A stretch of DNA of 64,000 nt from Prorocentrum cordatum (lineage: Eukaryota; Sar; Dinophyceae; Prorocentrales; Prorocentraceae): NCBI GenBank assembly GCA_963575745.1, contig CAUYUJ010014359.1:152264-216263 (forward strand). The letters are read 5' to 3'. Shown one piece after another: positions 11,700 to 23,829 of the stretch. The notes under the pieces are model-generated. The model saw only the letters and a program-made list of their open reading frames with translations, had not been told where the DNA came from and ran no database searches. The position numbers and the translations under genes were made by a program. How positions within the stretch are numbered: the stretch's first letter is position 1; each line of letters begins with the position of its first letter.

Positions 11700-11815
11700 G
11701 GCAGCGCGCAGCAAACATCAATTGCAGGCAGTAGGCAACAGCTACAAGCAGCGACCAGCAGGCATCAGATGCAAGCAGCAGGCAACAGGAACCATCAGCT
11801 AGCAGCAGCTGCCAC
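11700..11815 (+). repeat. CAGCAGGCA-type minisatellite
   Basis: Degenerate GCAGGCAACAG and CAAGCAGC words repeat for about 115 bases ahead of the candidate gene. Confidence 0.75.
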
Positions 11816-11862
11816 AATCAGCAATCATAAGCAAACGACCTGCAGTAACGAAACAGTAGACA

Positions 11863-12550
11863 ATGGAAACAGCAATGACGATGATGAGTAAAGGTGTGGG
11901 CGGTGACGACAACGGCAATGACGCACTTGGCGATGCCTTCTTCCATTCTACTTCCTCAGATGATAGGGCACGAGGAATCATTTGCGTTCTTTAAATTCTC
12001 CCTTGAACCGTCTTCAAGGCCGCCTTTCTCGATCGGGCAGTTTAATTTTACATTTGTGTTAGATCTTGGATTTCGGGCCGGCCTTCGCGTCCTCGAGCCC
12101 CTGCGTGCAGACGGCGATCATCCACCTACGATGATGGTGACAATGACGATGATGGTGGCATAGACGATGAAGGCGGTGATGACGATGATGACGATGGAGG
12201 TGATTATTATTATGATGGCGCTGATGAGTCGTAAGGCGGTGGCGACGAGCACGGAGCTACAGGAGGACATGCTCATACCTTCGGCGAAGGACAGGATCAC
12301 GCGTACGTTCTTTAGTCCATGGCCCCCAAGTTTCTGGTTCTTAGAAGCTGACATACTTAAAGCAGACCTCCGCTTCCAGACATGCAATTTTGTCACTTAC
12401 AGTATGCAGTTTCAGGGCGGATGTCTATAGGCCTTCGGGGTGTTCCTTGTTGCCACGGCCAGGCGCTGCACGCAAGCGATGCCTGGGCGATGCCCAGGAG
12501 GGATGAGGCAGATAATGATGGGAAGCTGGTTCGGCACATGTCGACATGCT
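11863..12550 (+). CDS. Candidate upstream coding segments of the 12.6-kb gene
   Basis: Three coding-like stretches precede the firmer exons. An ATG at 11863 opens a 43-residue frame that ends in SDDRARGIICVL (stop 11992), with a possible GT donor at 11986. An acidic stretch at about 12111-12230, rich in Asp, Gly and Tyr, ends at the donor-like TC/GTAAGG (12231). A stretch from 12403, just after TCACTTACAG, reads YAVSGRMSIGLRGVPCCHG and stays open to 12570. The splice phases among these do not fit without assuming unusual sites or a 30-base intron (12551-12580), so the exon set is uncertain. Confidence 0.3.
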
Positions 12551-12580
12551 GTATTATTGGCTCAATTTTTTGACTTACAG

Positions 12581-14117
12581 CTGACGCATCAATTGTTCTG
12601 GATTTTCTTGAAGACAGTGCCGCCATCGAATGCCCGTCGTGGTTGGCAGGCGATCAGCTGATGGAAAATCGTTTCTTACTCTTCGCCAGTGCAGCCAACA
12701 GTAATTCCGTCAATCTCGCTAGCGCAATTGCCGAGTTTCTCCACGTTGCCAGCTCATCCTATAGACTGCAAGGTGCCAGTTGGTTCGCTGTGTTGTTTTT
12801 CTATCAGAAACGGCATTGCTAGGCACCGAATTGGAACGACTCTGAGCAAGTGGTGAGTGATCATAAGTGTGAAGGCGTTTTGATAACTTGAAGTCGACAC
12901 CCCTACTTTGCATAAAACTCGCCGACATTAAATTATCTTTGCATCATGCGAGCAAGCTCATACGTGGAGTAGCTCCAGTAAGGTAGCTGAAAGAAGGCCC
13001 GCAACACTTCAGCACTTGCACCTCGTGGCTTGAAGGGGCTCCTGCCCCTGGGTGCATCGGCAGACTCACCCACACAAAAAAGTGAAGAAAAGGCTTCACC
13101 AGCTGAGTTGGCCGTGAACCTGGTTTCGGAATGTGAACGTGCTGCGCAAGGAAAGGGGCATAGTGTTAATTCTGCCTTGTGGAGAGCGGGGAGCACGATG
13201 GTTCAAGTTCGGAAGTGCGAGAATTCAGGGGGAGCGTTGTGAATTGACAGTCGTTGCTGCAAGCGCATCGTTCCACGAGTCAAGGTTGTGATGACAACGA
13301 TTGCAATGTAGTGGGTTCAGACGGCGACCACGACGACCTACGACATAATTTGCAGCTTCTCGTGTGCTAGGCTAGACAGTATCCGTCACTTTCCTCCAAG
13401 GGCGCACCAATCCCCAAGTATATTACGAAGGTCCCCGGGCCAAGAACTAGGACGCTCGTTGAGGTTAGCCATTTCTTCATAAGCACTTTTGCACATCATC
13501 GATTGCTATACTGGAGTGATGCGCTACGTGAAATAATCAATAGAGCATCCAGCAGTATGTCAGCGTCGAGAAAGGAGCATTTGATTGGAACAGTAAAACT
13601 GAGCGTGTCGTATTTTTTTGAGGGACCATCTCGCCTGATAGTACCTTGGCCGGCGCAACCGAGACGTGTTCAGAACACATTAACAAAACACAGTCAGCAC
13701 TGCCAATGCCAATGAAAGGTGAAGACCCTAATCCAGGCGGTGGGATCGTCAGCATGTTTTTTGGCATCAAAACGTCGTTCGTATACAACATGCATGTACA
13801 TTGGGCGCATATGGAAGGAAAGATATGGTTTACTGTGTCTGACCATTGCCCATGATGCGATGGGTAATAATGTGCTTCGAAAGGCACCGACGCTTACAGC
13901 ACACCTGCCAAAATGTGGCTTCAGTCAGTTGCATACGAAAAGGCATGTAATGAGGGCGTGGTGGATCACGCCGAGCTCATCATCTTTAACATCAACCAGC
14001 CTTTCCCCCAAAGACCGAATGTGCACAGGCGTGTAAGGCAAGACAACGCGTATGAAAATGATAAATGTTGGCCACACGGATATTGGATCCAGTACGGAGG
14101 CAGCAGTGCATGTTGAC
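12581..14117 (+). CDS. Candidate multi-exon gene, unknown product
   Basis: Several short coding-like exons line up on this strand. Exon 12581-12772 follows TTTTTTGACTTACAG and ends CTGCAAG/GTGCC. The next begins at 13013 after ACACTTCAG. The first ends in phase 1 and the second starts with two bases, so a 240-base GT-AG intron joins them in frame (around SSSYRLQ/ALAPRGLKG). This exon may end at a phase-0 GT near 13202-13208. A phase-0 exon from 13380 (YPSLSSKGAPIPKYITKV) runs towards 13640. A different frame is open to the stop at 13853-13855 and carries MKGEDPNPGGGIVSMFFGIK. A phase-0 intron 13835-13924 would link it to SVAYEKACNEGVVDHAEL, ending at TGA 14115-14117. A GT at 14036 could instead lead to GQTYVSMCAESLEAVSEP near 14120. 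No domain is recognised. One frame change within 13600-13660 is unresolved, so this could also be a decayed gene. Confidence 0.45.
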
Positions 14118-14278
14118 ACAAGTTGGTCAGACATATGTGTCAATGTGTGCGGAGTCGCTGGAGGCTGTATCTGAGCCATACATGTTGCTGGGCTCTGAGA
14201 TAACCTCCTCGGGCAAGGACGCGTTGACCTTGGCTCGTTGGCGCATCTTGGCGAGGTCAATCGGCTCAAGGGGCGCCA

Positions 14279-14293
14279 CCGCAGCCATTTGGC
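14279..14293 (+). other. Spliced-leader-like sequence before the coiled-coil exon
   Basis: CCGCAGCCATTTGGC matches bases 2-17 of the dinoflagellate spliced leader with one substitution and one missing T, 44 bases before the ATG at 14337. GGCTCAAG, the exact last eight leader bases, occurs at 14263-14270. The stretch is also readable as protein in another frame, so this is weaker than the one at 4666. Confidence 0.3.
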
Positions 14294-14336
14294 CGCTCTT
14301 CCGGCAAGTCCAGTCGAGCGCTCGTGCCCAGCCCGC

Positions 14337-14692
14337 ATGGCGGCCTACCGGGATTCGGCCAAAGCCGACTTCAAGCAGGTCGTGGACGCGGCCCTGTCGA
14401 AGCTGCGAGACGAGCTGATCTCGCAGTTCTCGGACTCGCTGTCTGGCCTCCAGGCCGAGAACGAGCAGCTGAGGAGGCGCCTCGACGAGGCCGAGTCCAG
14501 ACGGCAGCCCTCCGTGTCTCCCTCCAGCGACGAGGACCGGGACGGGGAGATCGAGCGCGCCGAGGCGGAGCCGGAGCGGGCGCCCAGGCCGCCGACTCCC
14601 CCGCGGCCCGTGCCAACGCGACCGGACAGGCGCGCCGACAGCCGGAGGCGCGACAGGAGCACGCACGGGGGCACGTCGTCCCTGGCCTCGCG
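14337..14692 (+). CDS. First exon of a coiled-coil, Arg/Ser/Pro-rich protein (partial)
   Basis: ATG at 14337 sits in a good context (CCCGCATGG). About 119 residues follow. Residues 15-56 form a coiled coil with heptad spacing (SKLRDELISQ, GLQAENEQLRRRLDEAE). Residues 57-80 are Ser/Asp/Glu-rich. Residues 80-108 are Pro/Arg-rich and end in an RS-like SRRRDRS. Codons strongly prefer C or G in the third position. After LASR the composition changes abruptly into GC-poor-codon, repeat-like DNA, so the exon probably ends near the CGCG/GTGGGG donor at 14693; GC-type donors at 14671 or 14685 are alternatives. The next exon is not certain. The RS/CCCH exon at 30413 is one possibility. The product is unnamed; RNA-binding or splicing-linked roles are only an inference from the RS-like tail. 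Confidence 0.55.
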
Positions 14693-15055
14693 GTGGGGAT
14701 CCGATCGGTTTATCGATTCTGGCCCTCCGGGGGGTCCAGTTGCAGAGCTGCGAGATCAGGGCAGCTGCCCGAATCGCTATAGGCCTTGGGGGCATCTGTC
14801 CACTCTTCCATATTCCGTTGGCCCAGGGGGCCCTTCGGGGGTTGGGGTAGAGATGGGGCTATGGGGCACTTTTCAGGGTCCGATGGCTTCTGCCCCTCGG
14901 AAGTGCAGGCCGGTTGGTCAAAACTCGCCAGGGTTCATATATGATCCATGCTCCCGGTCCGGCGGGCCCCGCCCCCAGATGGGATGGGTCCCAGGACTCG
15001 GCGGGCTCCCCCCCAGGCCCCCCCCAGATGGGATGGGGGGGGGCGACGTCGCCGC

Positions 15056-15109
<54 letters not shown>

Positions 15110-15430
15110 CGTCGTCGTCCCTCCCTCTTCCCCCTCCTTCCTCTCCCCTTGCCACCACATGCCTCCCTTGCTCCGCCCCCCCCTCTCCCACGCCTTCTCT
15201 GGAACGAGGAGGCGGACAGGGGCAGAGGCAGACGACGACGGCGGCGAAGATGCCGACGACGACGATGACGATTTTTCTCAAATCGCAGACGTAACCTCGG
15301 AACGCGCCCCCACCACCCCACACCCACAGGCCACAGGCCACACCACACCCACCGGGGGGGGGGCAGGCCCAAGGGGGGGGCCGAATACCATCAGTGCTTG
15401 CTCCGAGGGTCTTTTGCTTCTGGTCTGAGG
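14693..15430. other. Non-coding spacer with short TCG run
   Basis: Includes a TCG/GTC run (about 15047-15120) and CCC-rich tracts such as CCCCCAGATGGGATGGG (14981 and 15020). No gene is evident. Confidence 0.6.
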
Positions 15431-15700
15431 AGCTGGGCCTGGCTGGCGGTAGGGCGGCTATGTTGTCGCCGTCACCGCCACGTCGCCGCCCGTTGTCTGG
15501 GCCTGGCTGGCGGTCTGGCTCGCTTGCTGTCGCCGTCGCCGCCCGTCACCACAGTCCGTCGCCGCTGCTTCTGGGCCTGGCTGGCGGTTGCCGAGCTTGT
15601 TGTCGCCGTCGCCGCCGTCCGTCGCCGCTGCTTCTGGGTCTGACTGGCGGTCGCCGCGCTTGTTGTCGCCGTCGCCGTCGCCGCACGTCGCCGCTGCCGC
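15431..15700 (+). repeat. Degenerate 63-70-bp tandem repeat
   Basis: TGGGCCTGGCTGGCGGT recurs near 15434, 15500, 15573 and 15635 (as TGGGTCTGACTGGCGGT), each followed by GTTGTCGCCGTCGCCG-like sequence. Confidence 0.7.
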
Positions 15701-15721
15701 ATAGCTTGCACCACATAGATT

Positions 15722-15890
15722 GCACGGTGTATGTATGTATGTATGTATGTATGTATGAATGACTGTATGTTTGTATGTATGTATGTATGTATGTATGTAT
15801 GTATGTATACATATGCACATTTGGAACTGTATGTATGTATGTATGTATATATATGTGTATATATATATATATAGATATATAGACAGCACA
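15722..15890. repeat. ATGT microsatellite with TA-rich tail
   Basis: Tandem ATGT units with small breaks pass into ATATAT. It resembles 2461-2745. A short TTGCACCACATA module just precedes it. Confidence 0.95.
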
Positions 15891-18800
15891 TAGCATCCGC
15901 CTCCCCCCACGCGGATTTAATGGTATCCCTTGTTGCGGATTGCCATTTGCATGTGATTCTGCCCCATTGCCCACCCGAAATATGAGCTCATACCGTCCCA
16001 GGCAGGCCTGTATCGCCCGCCCCCCTCATCCCTGACAACAAGTACTATGCGCGCGCACCCGTTTATGAAACATCAACAGTTTTCATACATCTTTCGCAGC
16101 ACAAAGAAGGACGAAATGCACGCGCGCATGCCGAATTCCTTCAACAACCTGATGTTTCGTAAGGATGTCAAAATCGAATGTCGCGAAAATATATAACCAC
16201 ATGGTCCCGCAACGAAGAGGTTCCCCAACAAGCCTGCGCCCGCGCTCTTGCGAATTCTTAAGGAAACCGCGCATTTTCATAGAATGATACCAAGCGGGCC
16301 TTTCGCGCGCGGAAGTCGAAATCGTTCGAACGCCATTGCGCGCGTGCTGTCGCGAGAGCCCCTTGCAACAAATGGGACAGAAGTGCGCGCGCGCGTCGTC
16401 GCGCGCGCATGCCGACATCTTTCAACATGTCAAATGTCGTTCGAAATTTCATTATCGAGTGCCCCGAACACATATAAAGAACCATCTGGTCTTGCAACAT
16501 ATTCACGCTCCTTCGAATTATTCAGAAGAGCGTCGCGTTTTTCGCATTAAAGTTGGCCGCGCAGGCTTCTCGCGCCGCATGTCAAAATCATTGGGACGCC
16601 CTTGCGCGCGTGCTGGGGGGGGGGCACGACTTGTGTCAACCGCTATCATGCGGGCCACTGTCGCGCGTCGGCCGCGCGCGCATGTCGAGCGCCTTCCAAA
16701 ACCTTCATGTTGTCGAGCGCCGTCGGCGTGATCGGCGTCGGCGCCGTCACTGGCCTTGCCGTCGTCGTTGTCATCAGCGCCGCCAGCATCGCTGGCATCG
16801 TCATCGCGTCTACCGTCGTCGACGTCGCCATGATGCCGCGCCCGCCCAAGGCGCCGATTCGAACTGCAGTGCCCACTGGGAACTGCCCAGCGGCCGGCGC
16901 CACCGCGGCCGCGTCGGTCGCGCCGCACCAGTTGGTCGCTGGTGCGCGAGCATGCGCGGGCTAGCGCGACCGCAGCGATGTGCCAGCCAGCGCCGAGCAG
17001 AAGTCGTAGTCGCTGCCGCGTGGGTTTTGCGCACCAGGATGCGGATGGGTGGGTGGTGGTGGCGCGAGCAGTGGAGTTGACAACGTCAAGTTCTGCGGGG
17101 TGAATTCTTCGTTCTAAGATAGTAGTAATAGTAGTATGATCTCCCCCTCCCCCCTGGGCTTATCTGGTCCCCTGTTCGTATTGCAATTCGCATATAATTC
17201 TGCCCCATTCCATCCCAATTATGATTCGCATCGCCCCAACCATACCGGCGTCGCCCCCCCCCCCGCCCTGCGTCTTCTGAAGAAACAAGCGCGCGCGCTC
17301 GTTTATTACAAATCAGTCGTAAGTTTTCGAGAATCTCTCGCAACAGATGGGACGAAGCGCGCGCGCGTCGTCGCGCGCGCGGCATCTTTTTAAAGGGGGG
17401 GGGGGGGGAACCGGAGTTTGCGCGAAGGGTTCGGTTAATCGAGTGCCCCGGGAGCATATGACAAACGCGTGGTTTCCCAACGAGCATTCCTTTATACAGG
17501 ACAAGCTTTTGCTCTGGCTCTTGCCGATCCTTGAAGCAAAGACAATCGTTTTTTTTCCAACCTTATCATGACGTGCAGCCCGACGGGCCTCTCGCGCGCA
17601 CGTCGGAGTCGCAGGAACGCCCTCGCACGCGAGCGCGTCGTCGCGTGCATGGTTCCGCACGGGTTTTCAATGTGGTGCCCCGAACATGTAGAGCACGTGG
17701 TTTTGCAGTATCAGTTTTCAAAACAAGCCTGCGCTCGCGCTCCCACGAAGTCAAAAGACAACCATTTGTTTTCAACATTTCCGTGAAATTCGCCCAGACG
17801 GGCCTCTCGCGTCGCGTGTCGACATCATTCGAACGCCTTTGCGCGCGCGCTGGGGTGGGGGGGCAGGGTGGGGTGGGGGGTGGGGGTGGGGGTGGGGCGC
17901 GACCCGTGTCAAATAGTATTGCGCGGGCCACCCTCGCGCGTCTGCCGCGCGAGCGTGTCGAACTCCTTCCAAAACCTTCATCGCCGATGTGCGGGCGCCG
18001 TCGTCGTCGTCGGCGTGGTCGGCGCCGGCGCCGTCGCTGGCCGCGCCGTCGTCGTTGTCGCCATCGCAACCAGCAGCGCTACTATCATCGTCGCGTCGTC
18101 CGTCGTCGATGTCGCCGTGGTGCCGCGCCCGCCCAAGTAGCCGCCTCGCACTAAAGTGCCCGTTGGGAAGCGCCCGGCGGTCAGCGCCGCAGCGGCCGCG
18201 TCGGTCGCGCCAGACCAGTTGGCCGCTGCGCTTGCGAACGCGCGCGCTAGCGCGGCGGCGGCGCTGCGCCAGCCAGCGCCGAGCAGGCGTCGCAATCGCA
18301 GCCGCGTGGGTTTTGCAAACCAAGTTTCGCGTGGGCGGGTTGGGTGATTCCTCGAGCAGTGGGGCTGGTAGAGTCAAGTTCGGCCAGGTGAATTGCGCCG
18401 CCGTGATTCTGCCCCATTGACCAAGTTTAATAATATAAACTCGTACCATCCCAGGCAGGCCGGCATCGCCCCCTCTCATCCTCTGCAAAAAATAATTTGC
18501 GCACGCGCTCGTTCGTCAAAACCCGTTGGTCTTCATGAGCCCGTTGCGAAAGATGCCCGCCGAAGTGCGCGCGCGTCTTCGCAGGGATTTTCAAATCGAG
18601 AGTCTCGAAACATATGGCAACGTGGTTTCGCGGCAGAAATGGCTTGCGCTCGCGCTTGTGCGGATTGTCAATGAGAACGTGGTTTTCCGCAGTGTTCATG
18701 ACATGTTACCGCGCGGGCTTTTCGCGCGGGCGTGTCGAAAACGCGCGAGCGCCCTTGCGCGCGCGCGCCGTCGCGCGAATCCACGTCAGGACGAGGGGCG

Positions 18801-19076
18801 AAGTGCACGTGCGCGCGTCGTCTGCGTGCGCGCGCGTCGTCGCCCGCGCGCGAGGAAATATCAAACCGTTGGTTCCGCAAGGATTCAAGAAAGAGTGCCC
18901 AGACAACACATGAACACACGTGACTGTGCAACGTCAGTTTCCACATGCAAGCGCGCGCTCGCGCTCCTGCAATTTCTCAACCAAGCTATTTATTTTCAAC
19001 GTTGTCACCGCATTCTACCGGGCTTGCCTCTCGCGCCGCATGTCGAACCTATCTGGGCGCATTTGCGCGCGTGCTG

Positions 19077-19078
<2 letters not shown>

Positions 19079-19112
<34 letters not shown>
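19079..19112. repeat. Poly-T tract inside a macrosatellite unit
   Basis: Thirty-two T bases run before GTTTTTTATTGGGGGGG, where sister units have a G-rich tract. It could be a reversed poly-A tail of an inserted copy or simple slippage. Confidence 0.85.
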
Positions 19113-19113
<1 letters not shown>

Positions 19114-20340
19114 TTTTTTATTGGGGGGGTCCGCGTCGCGTGATGTTGCGCGGGTCACTCGCGCGCGCAGGCCGCGCGCGCGTCGAACTCCCTCCGAAAC
19201 CTTCATCGCCGACGCGAGGACATCGTCATCGTTGCCAGCAGGCGTGATCAACGTCGGCGCCGTCATTGGCCTCGCCGTCGTCATCGCCACCATCGCCACC
19301 GGCATCGCTATTGTTGTCATCGGGTCTGCCGTCGTCGACGTTGCCGCAGTACCGCGCCCGCCAAAGTTATCGACTCGCACTGAGCTGCCTCGCTGGGAAG
19401 TACCCGGCGGTCAGCGCCGCCGCGGCCGCGTCGGTCGCGCCGCGCTAGCTGGCCGCAGCGCGCGCGAGCATGTGCGGGCTAGCGTGGCCGCAAAGATGCG
19501 CCAGCCAATGCCAACCACTCGTCGCAATCGCCACCGCGTGGGTTTAGCAAACCAAATTGCGGGTGGGTGGGTGGGTGAGATGTTAGCAAGAGCGTGGGAT
19601 TTGTCAATTCGTTTGTAAAAATCATTAGCCCCCATCGATGGCGCCGTGCGTTGCACCGCGTAGGTCGCGCCAGGTAGATTCTCCTTTCTAAAGGGAGAAT
19701 AGGTTCTACCACCTTCCCCCCCGGGTTAAATACCCCCCAGGAACCGACGCAAAACGCATCGGGTTCTGACACAATATGTATCCGATCTGTAAAATCTTAC
19801 TATCCCAGCCAGGCTGGTATCGACCTCCCCGCCATCCTTTGCAAGACATACCATACGCGCGCACTCGTTTGTCAAACATCATAAGTTTCCGAGAATCTCT
19901 TGCAACAAAAGGGGCGGAATGCACACTCGCCCGTCGTCGCGCGCGCATGGCGGAATCTTAAAAAACAGCTTCAGTTTCGGATCGATTTCATAATCGGATA
20001 TCCAAATCACATACAACAACACGCGGTTTCGCAACACTGATTTTCTAAAACTTACGCGCGCGATTTTTCTAATTCTGAAGAGAAAAGCTAGGTTTTCCAA
20101 TGTTCTAACAAATGCTACCAAACGGGCTTCGCGCCCGCATGGCGACATCTTTCGACTGCCCTTGCGCGCGTGCCGTCGCGGAAACTTTCTGCAACAAATA
20201 AAACGAAGTGCGCGCGCGCGCGCGTCGTCGCGCGCGCATGCCGAAATCCTCAACATGTCTTCGGTTTCGGAATGATTTCAAAGTCGAGCGTCCAAAAAAC
20301 ATACCACGGGGTTTCCCAACACGGATGCTCAACAAAAGCG

Positions 20341-20695
20341 TGCGCGCGCGCTCGTCGTCATCGTCGTCGTCGTCGCCGTCCTCCCTCCTCCCTCGTCGTC
20401 GTCGTCGTCGCCGTCGTCGTCCTCTGTCCTTCCTCCTCGTCGTCGTCGCCGTCCTCTTCGGCGTCGTCGTCGTTTCCGTCGTCGTTGTCGCCGTGGTCGT
20501 CCTTCCTCCTCCCTCGTCGTCGTCGTCGTCCGTCGTCGGCGTCTCGTCGTCGTCCCTCCTATTTCGTCGCCGTCGTCGTCGTCGTCGTTGTCGTCTTCCC
20601 TCCTCCCTCGTCGTTGTTGTCGTCGGCGTCGCCGTCCTCCCTCCCTCGTCGTTCGCGTCGTCGTCGTCGGCGTCGTCGTCGTCGTCGTCGGCATT

Positions 20696-20730
<35 letters not shown>

Positions 20731-20782
20731 TGGCGTCGGTTTCGGCGTCGTCGTCGTCGGTGTCGTCGTCGTCGTCGTCGTT

Positions 20783-20815
<33 letters not shown>

Positions 20816-20881
20816 CTTGGCGTCGTCGTCGGAGTCGTTGGAGACGTCGTCGGTGTCGTCGTAGTCGTCGTCGGCGGCGTT

Positions 20882-20919
<38 letters not shown>

Positions 20920-20930
20920 TATCGCTGTCG
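20341..20930. repeat. TCG-rich tract replacing the unit core
   Basis: TCG runs broken by CCCTCCTCCCTCG words fill about 590 bases of one macrosatellite unit. The same composite tract occupies 42235-42930, and both are followed by GCCAAGTGCCATG and ACCTACCGTCACGGTCTT, which defines a subfamily. Confidence 0.9.
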
Positions 20931-23829
20931 TCGTCGGCGCCGGTGTCGTTGCCAAGTGCCATGTGGTACCTACCGTCACGGTCTTAAGAGGTATTGCGAC
21001 CAAGTTGCGGGTGGGAGGGTGGGATGTTTGCACGCGGAGTGGACAGGACAGCTTCAAGTTGACCAAGTGAATTGCACCACCTAGTCTGCACCACGTATCC
21101 CTTCCTTCCTTCGGATCTACCACACCCCCGGGACTGCCCCTCCGCCCTGTGGATGAGCATTTTTCGTGCAAGTCTGCCCCGTCGTTCGTTCGAAGCATGT
21201 GTTTATGCCAGCCCAGCCAGGCCGGGTTCGACCCCCTCCCCCAGCCATCCTTTGCAACAGAATGCTACCCGCTCGCGTTCATTAGTAAAAACGCATATTT
21301 CTTTAAGAGCCTCGTGCAACAGGCAGACGGACGAAGTGCGCGCGCGCGTCGTTATGGCGCGCGCGTGCCGGACATGTAGAAAACCGTAGGCCTAGAGCGC
21401 TCAAGGCTGCGCAACAATAGTTTCCAAGCCAGGTCTGCGCGCGGTCTTGCGAAGTTTGAAGAAATCCGCATGTTTCAGCAAGTTCATCAAATTCGACCAA
21501 GCGGGCTCTTCGCGCGCGCGTGTCGAAATCATTCGAACGCCCTTGCGCGCGTGCTGGGCTGGGGGGGGGGCGAGATCCCTGTCAACAAATGCCGTGCGGG
21601 CCGCCCGCGCCCGTTGGCGGCGCGCGCATGTCGAAATCATTCCAAAACCTACATTGCCGACGCGTGCACATCATCGTCATCGGCGTGATTTGCGTCGGTG
21701 CCGTCGTTTTCCTTGCCGTCGTCGTCGTCGTCGTCGGTCTTATCGCTGCAATCGTCGGCGCGCCTTCCGTTGTCGACGTCGCCATGATGCCGCGCTCGCC
21801 CGAGTCAGTGACTCGCGTCGAAGTGCCCGCGGGTCAGCGCGGCCAGTGGGGCGCGTTGGCAAGTCTCTGGCGGTCGGCGGCATTGCGGCCGCGTCGGTCG
21901 CGCCAGACTAGTTGGCCGTTTTGCGCGCGAGCCCGCGCGCGCTAGCGCGGCCGCGGGGATGGGCTGGCCATCGCCAGGCAGGCATTGCAATCGCCGCCTT
22001 ATTTGTCTTGCGAACCAAGTTGCGGGTTGGTGGGTGCGAAGAATGCGCGAACAGTGGAGTTCACGACTCACTGCGCACAGAAATTGTTTGCTTTGAAGAA
22101 ATCAGATTCCGCCCCCATCGCCCCCCCGGACTTGTCGGGCCGGCCTCGGGCATTGTAACCCACATTTGTATTTGCATATGATGTTGCCTCCTTGTGCATT
22201 CCTAATGTGAATTTATGCCGTCCCAGCCAGGCCGGAGTTCGCCCCTCCCGCCTCCCTCGTCATTTGCAAAGCAGATTATACGTGCGCGCGCTCGTTTATC
22301 AAAATGACCAGTTTCAAGAATGCATTGCAAAAGTGGGGCTAAGTGCGCGCGCGCGTCGTCGCGCGCGTGCCGAAGTGGGTTTCGTACGTGTTTCAAAACC
22401 GAGTATCCCGGACGCGTATTGAAAACACATGGTTTCGAAACGCGATTTGTCGCAAAAGCGCCTGCGCCCGCGCTTTTGCGAATCCTTAAGAAACCCATCG
22501 GCTAGCCACCATTGTCATACAATTTGACCAAACGGGCGTCATGCGCGCGTATGTCGAAATCGTTCGAACGCCTTGGCGCGCGTGCTGTCGCGAGGATCCT
22601 TTGCAACAAATGGGGCGAAGTGAGCGTGTGCTCGTTGTCGCGCGCGCGTGCCGGAATCTTCCAAGAACTAAAAAGGTTTCGTAAGGATCTCAAAATCTAG
22701 TGCCCCGGACACATATACAAACACATGGTTTTGCAACATCAGGTTTCAAAAAAAACGCGCGCTCGCGCTCTTGCGACTTGATCAGAAAACCATCGTTCTG
22801 TTTCAACGTGTTCATTGCACTCGGCCAAACGAGCCTTTCGCACCGCAGTTCGACATCATCCGAACGCCCTGGAGCGCGTGCTGGAGGGGGCACGACCCCT
22901 GTCATATAACACCATGCGTGCCACTCGCGCGCGTCGGCCGCGCGCGCATGTCGAACCCCGTCCAAACCATTCATCATCGACGCGAGGACGCCGTCATCGT
23001 CGTCGGCGTGATCAGCATCGTCGCTGTCGCTGTCCTTGCCGTCGTTGTTGTCATCATTGTCGCCAGCATCACTACTATCATCATCGCGTCCACCGTTGTC
23101 GACGTTTCCATGTTGGCGCGCCCGTCTAAGTCGCCGGCTCGCATTGAAGTGCCCGGTGGGAAGTGCCCAGCGGTCAGCGCCGACGCGGCCGCGTCGGTCG
23201 CGCCAAAATAGTCGGCCGTTGCGCGCGCGAATATGCGCGGGCTAGCGCGGCCGCAGAGATGCACCAGCCAACGCCAAGCACTCGTCGCAATCGCCGCCGC
23301 ATGGGTTTTGCAAACCCAGTTGCGGATGGGGGGGTGGGATGTTTGCAAAAACGTGGAAATTGTCAGTTCAGTTGTAAGAATACGTTGCGTAACGTAGATC
23401 GCACCGCGTACGTTGCACCACATATATTTCCACTTTTGGAAAGAAATTCGATTCCCCCCGTGATTGCCACTCCCCCTTGGGGTAATTATTGCAATTCACA
23501 TATGATTATGCCTCCGTGTTCGTTTTCCATGTGCAGTCATACCGTTCCAGCTAGCCCCGGTATCGGCCGCCCTCGTCCCTGTCAGATAATACCGTGCGGT
23601 GCACATGCGTTGATTTAAGAGGAATTGGGTGTACGAGTCCTTACGCAATCATACCATGCAGGCCACATGCGCGTGCGCAAAACGAAATCCTTCCAACAAA
23701 TTTGTTTCCGTGGCGACTTCAGGGTAAAAACAATAGAAATTCAATGGTTTTCCAACACGAAATTTTCAACATTTCATCCCGCGCGCTCTTGCGGATTCCT
23801 AGGGAACCCAATGTTTTTGTTCCCCGACC

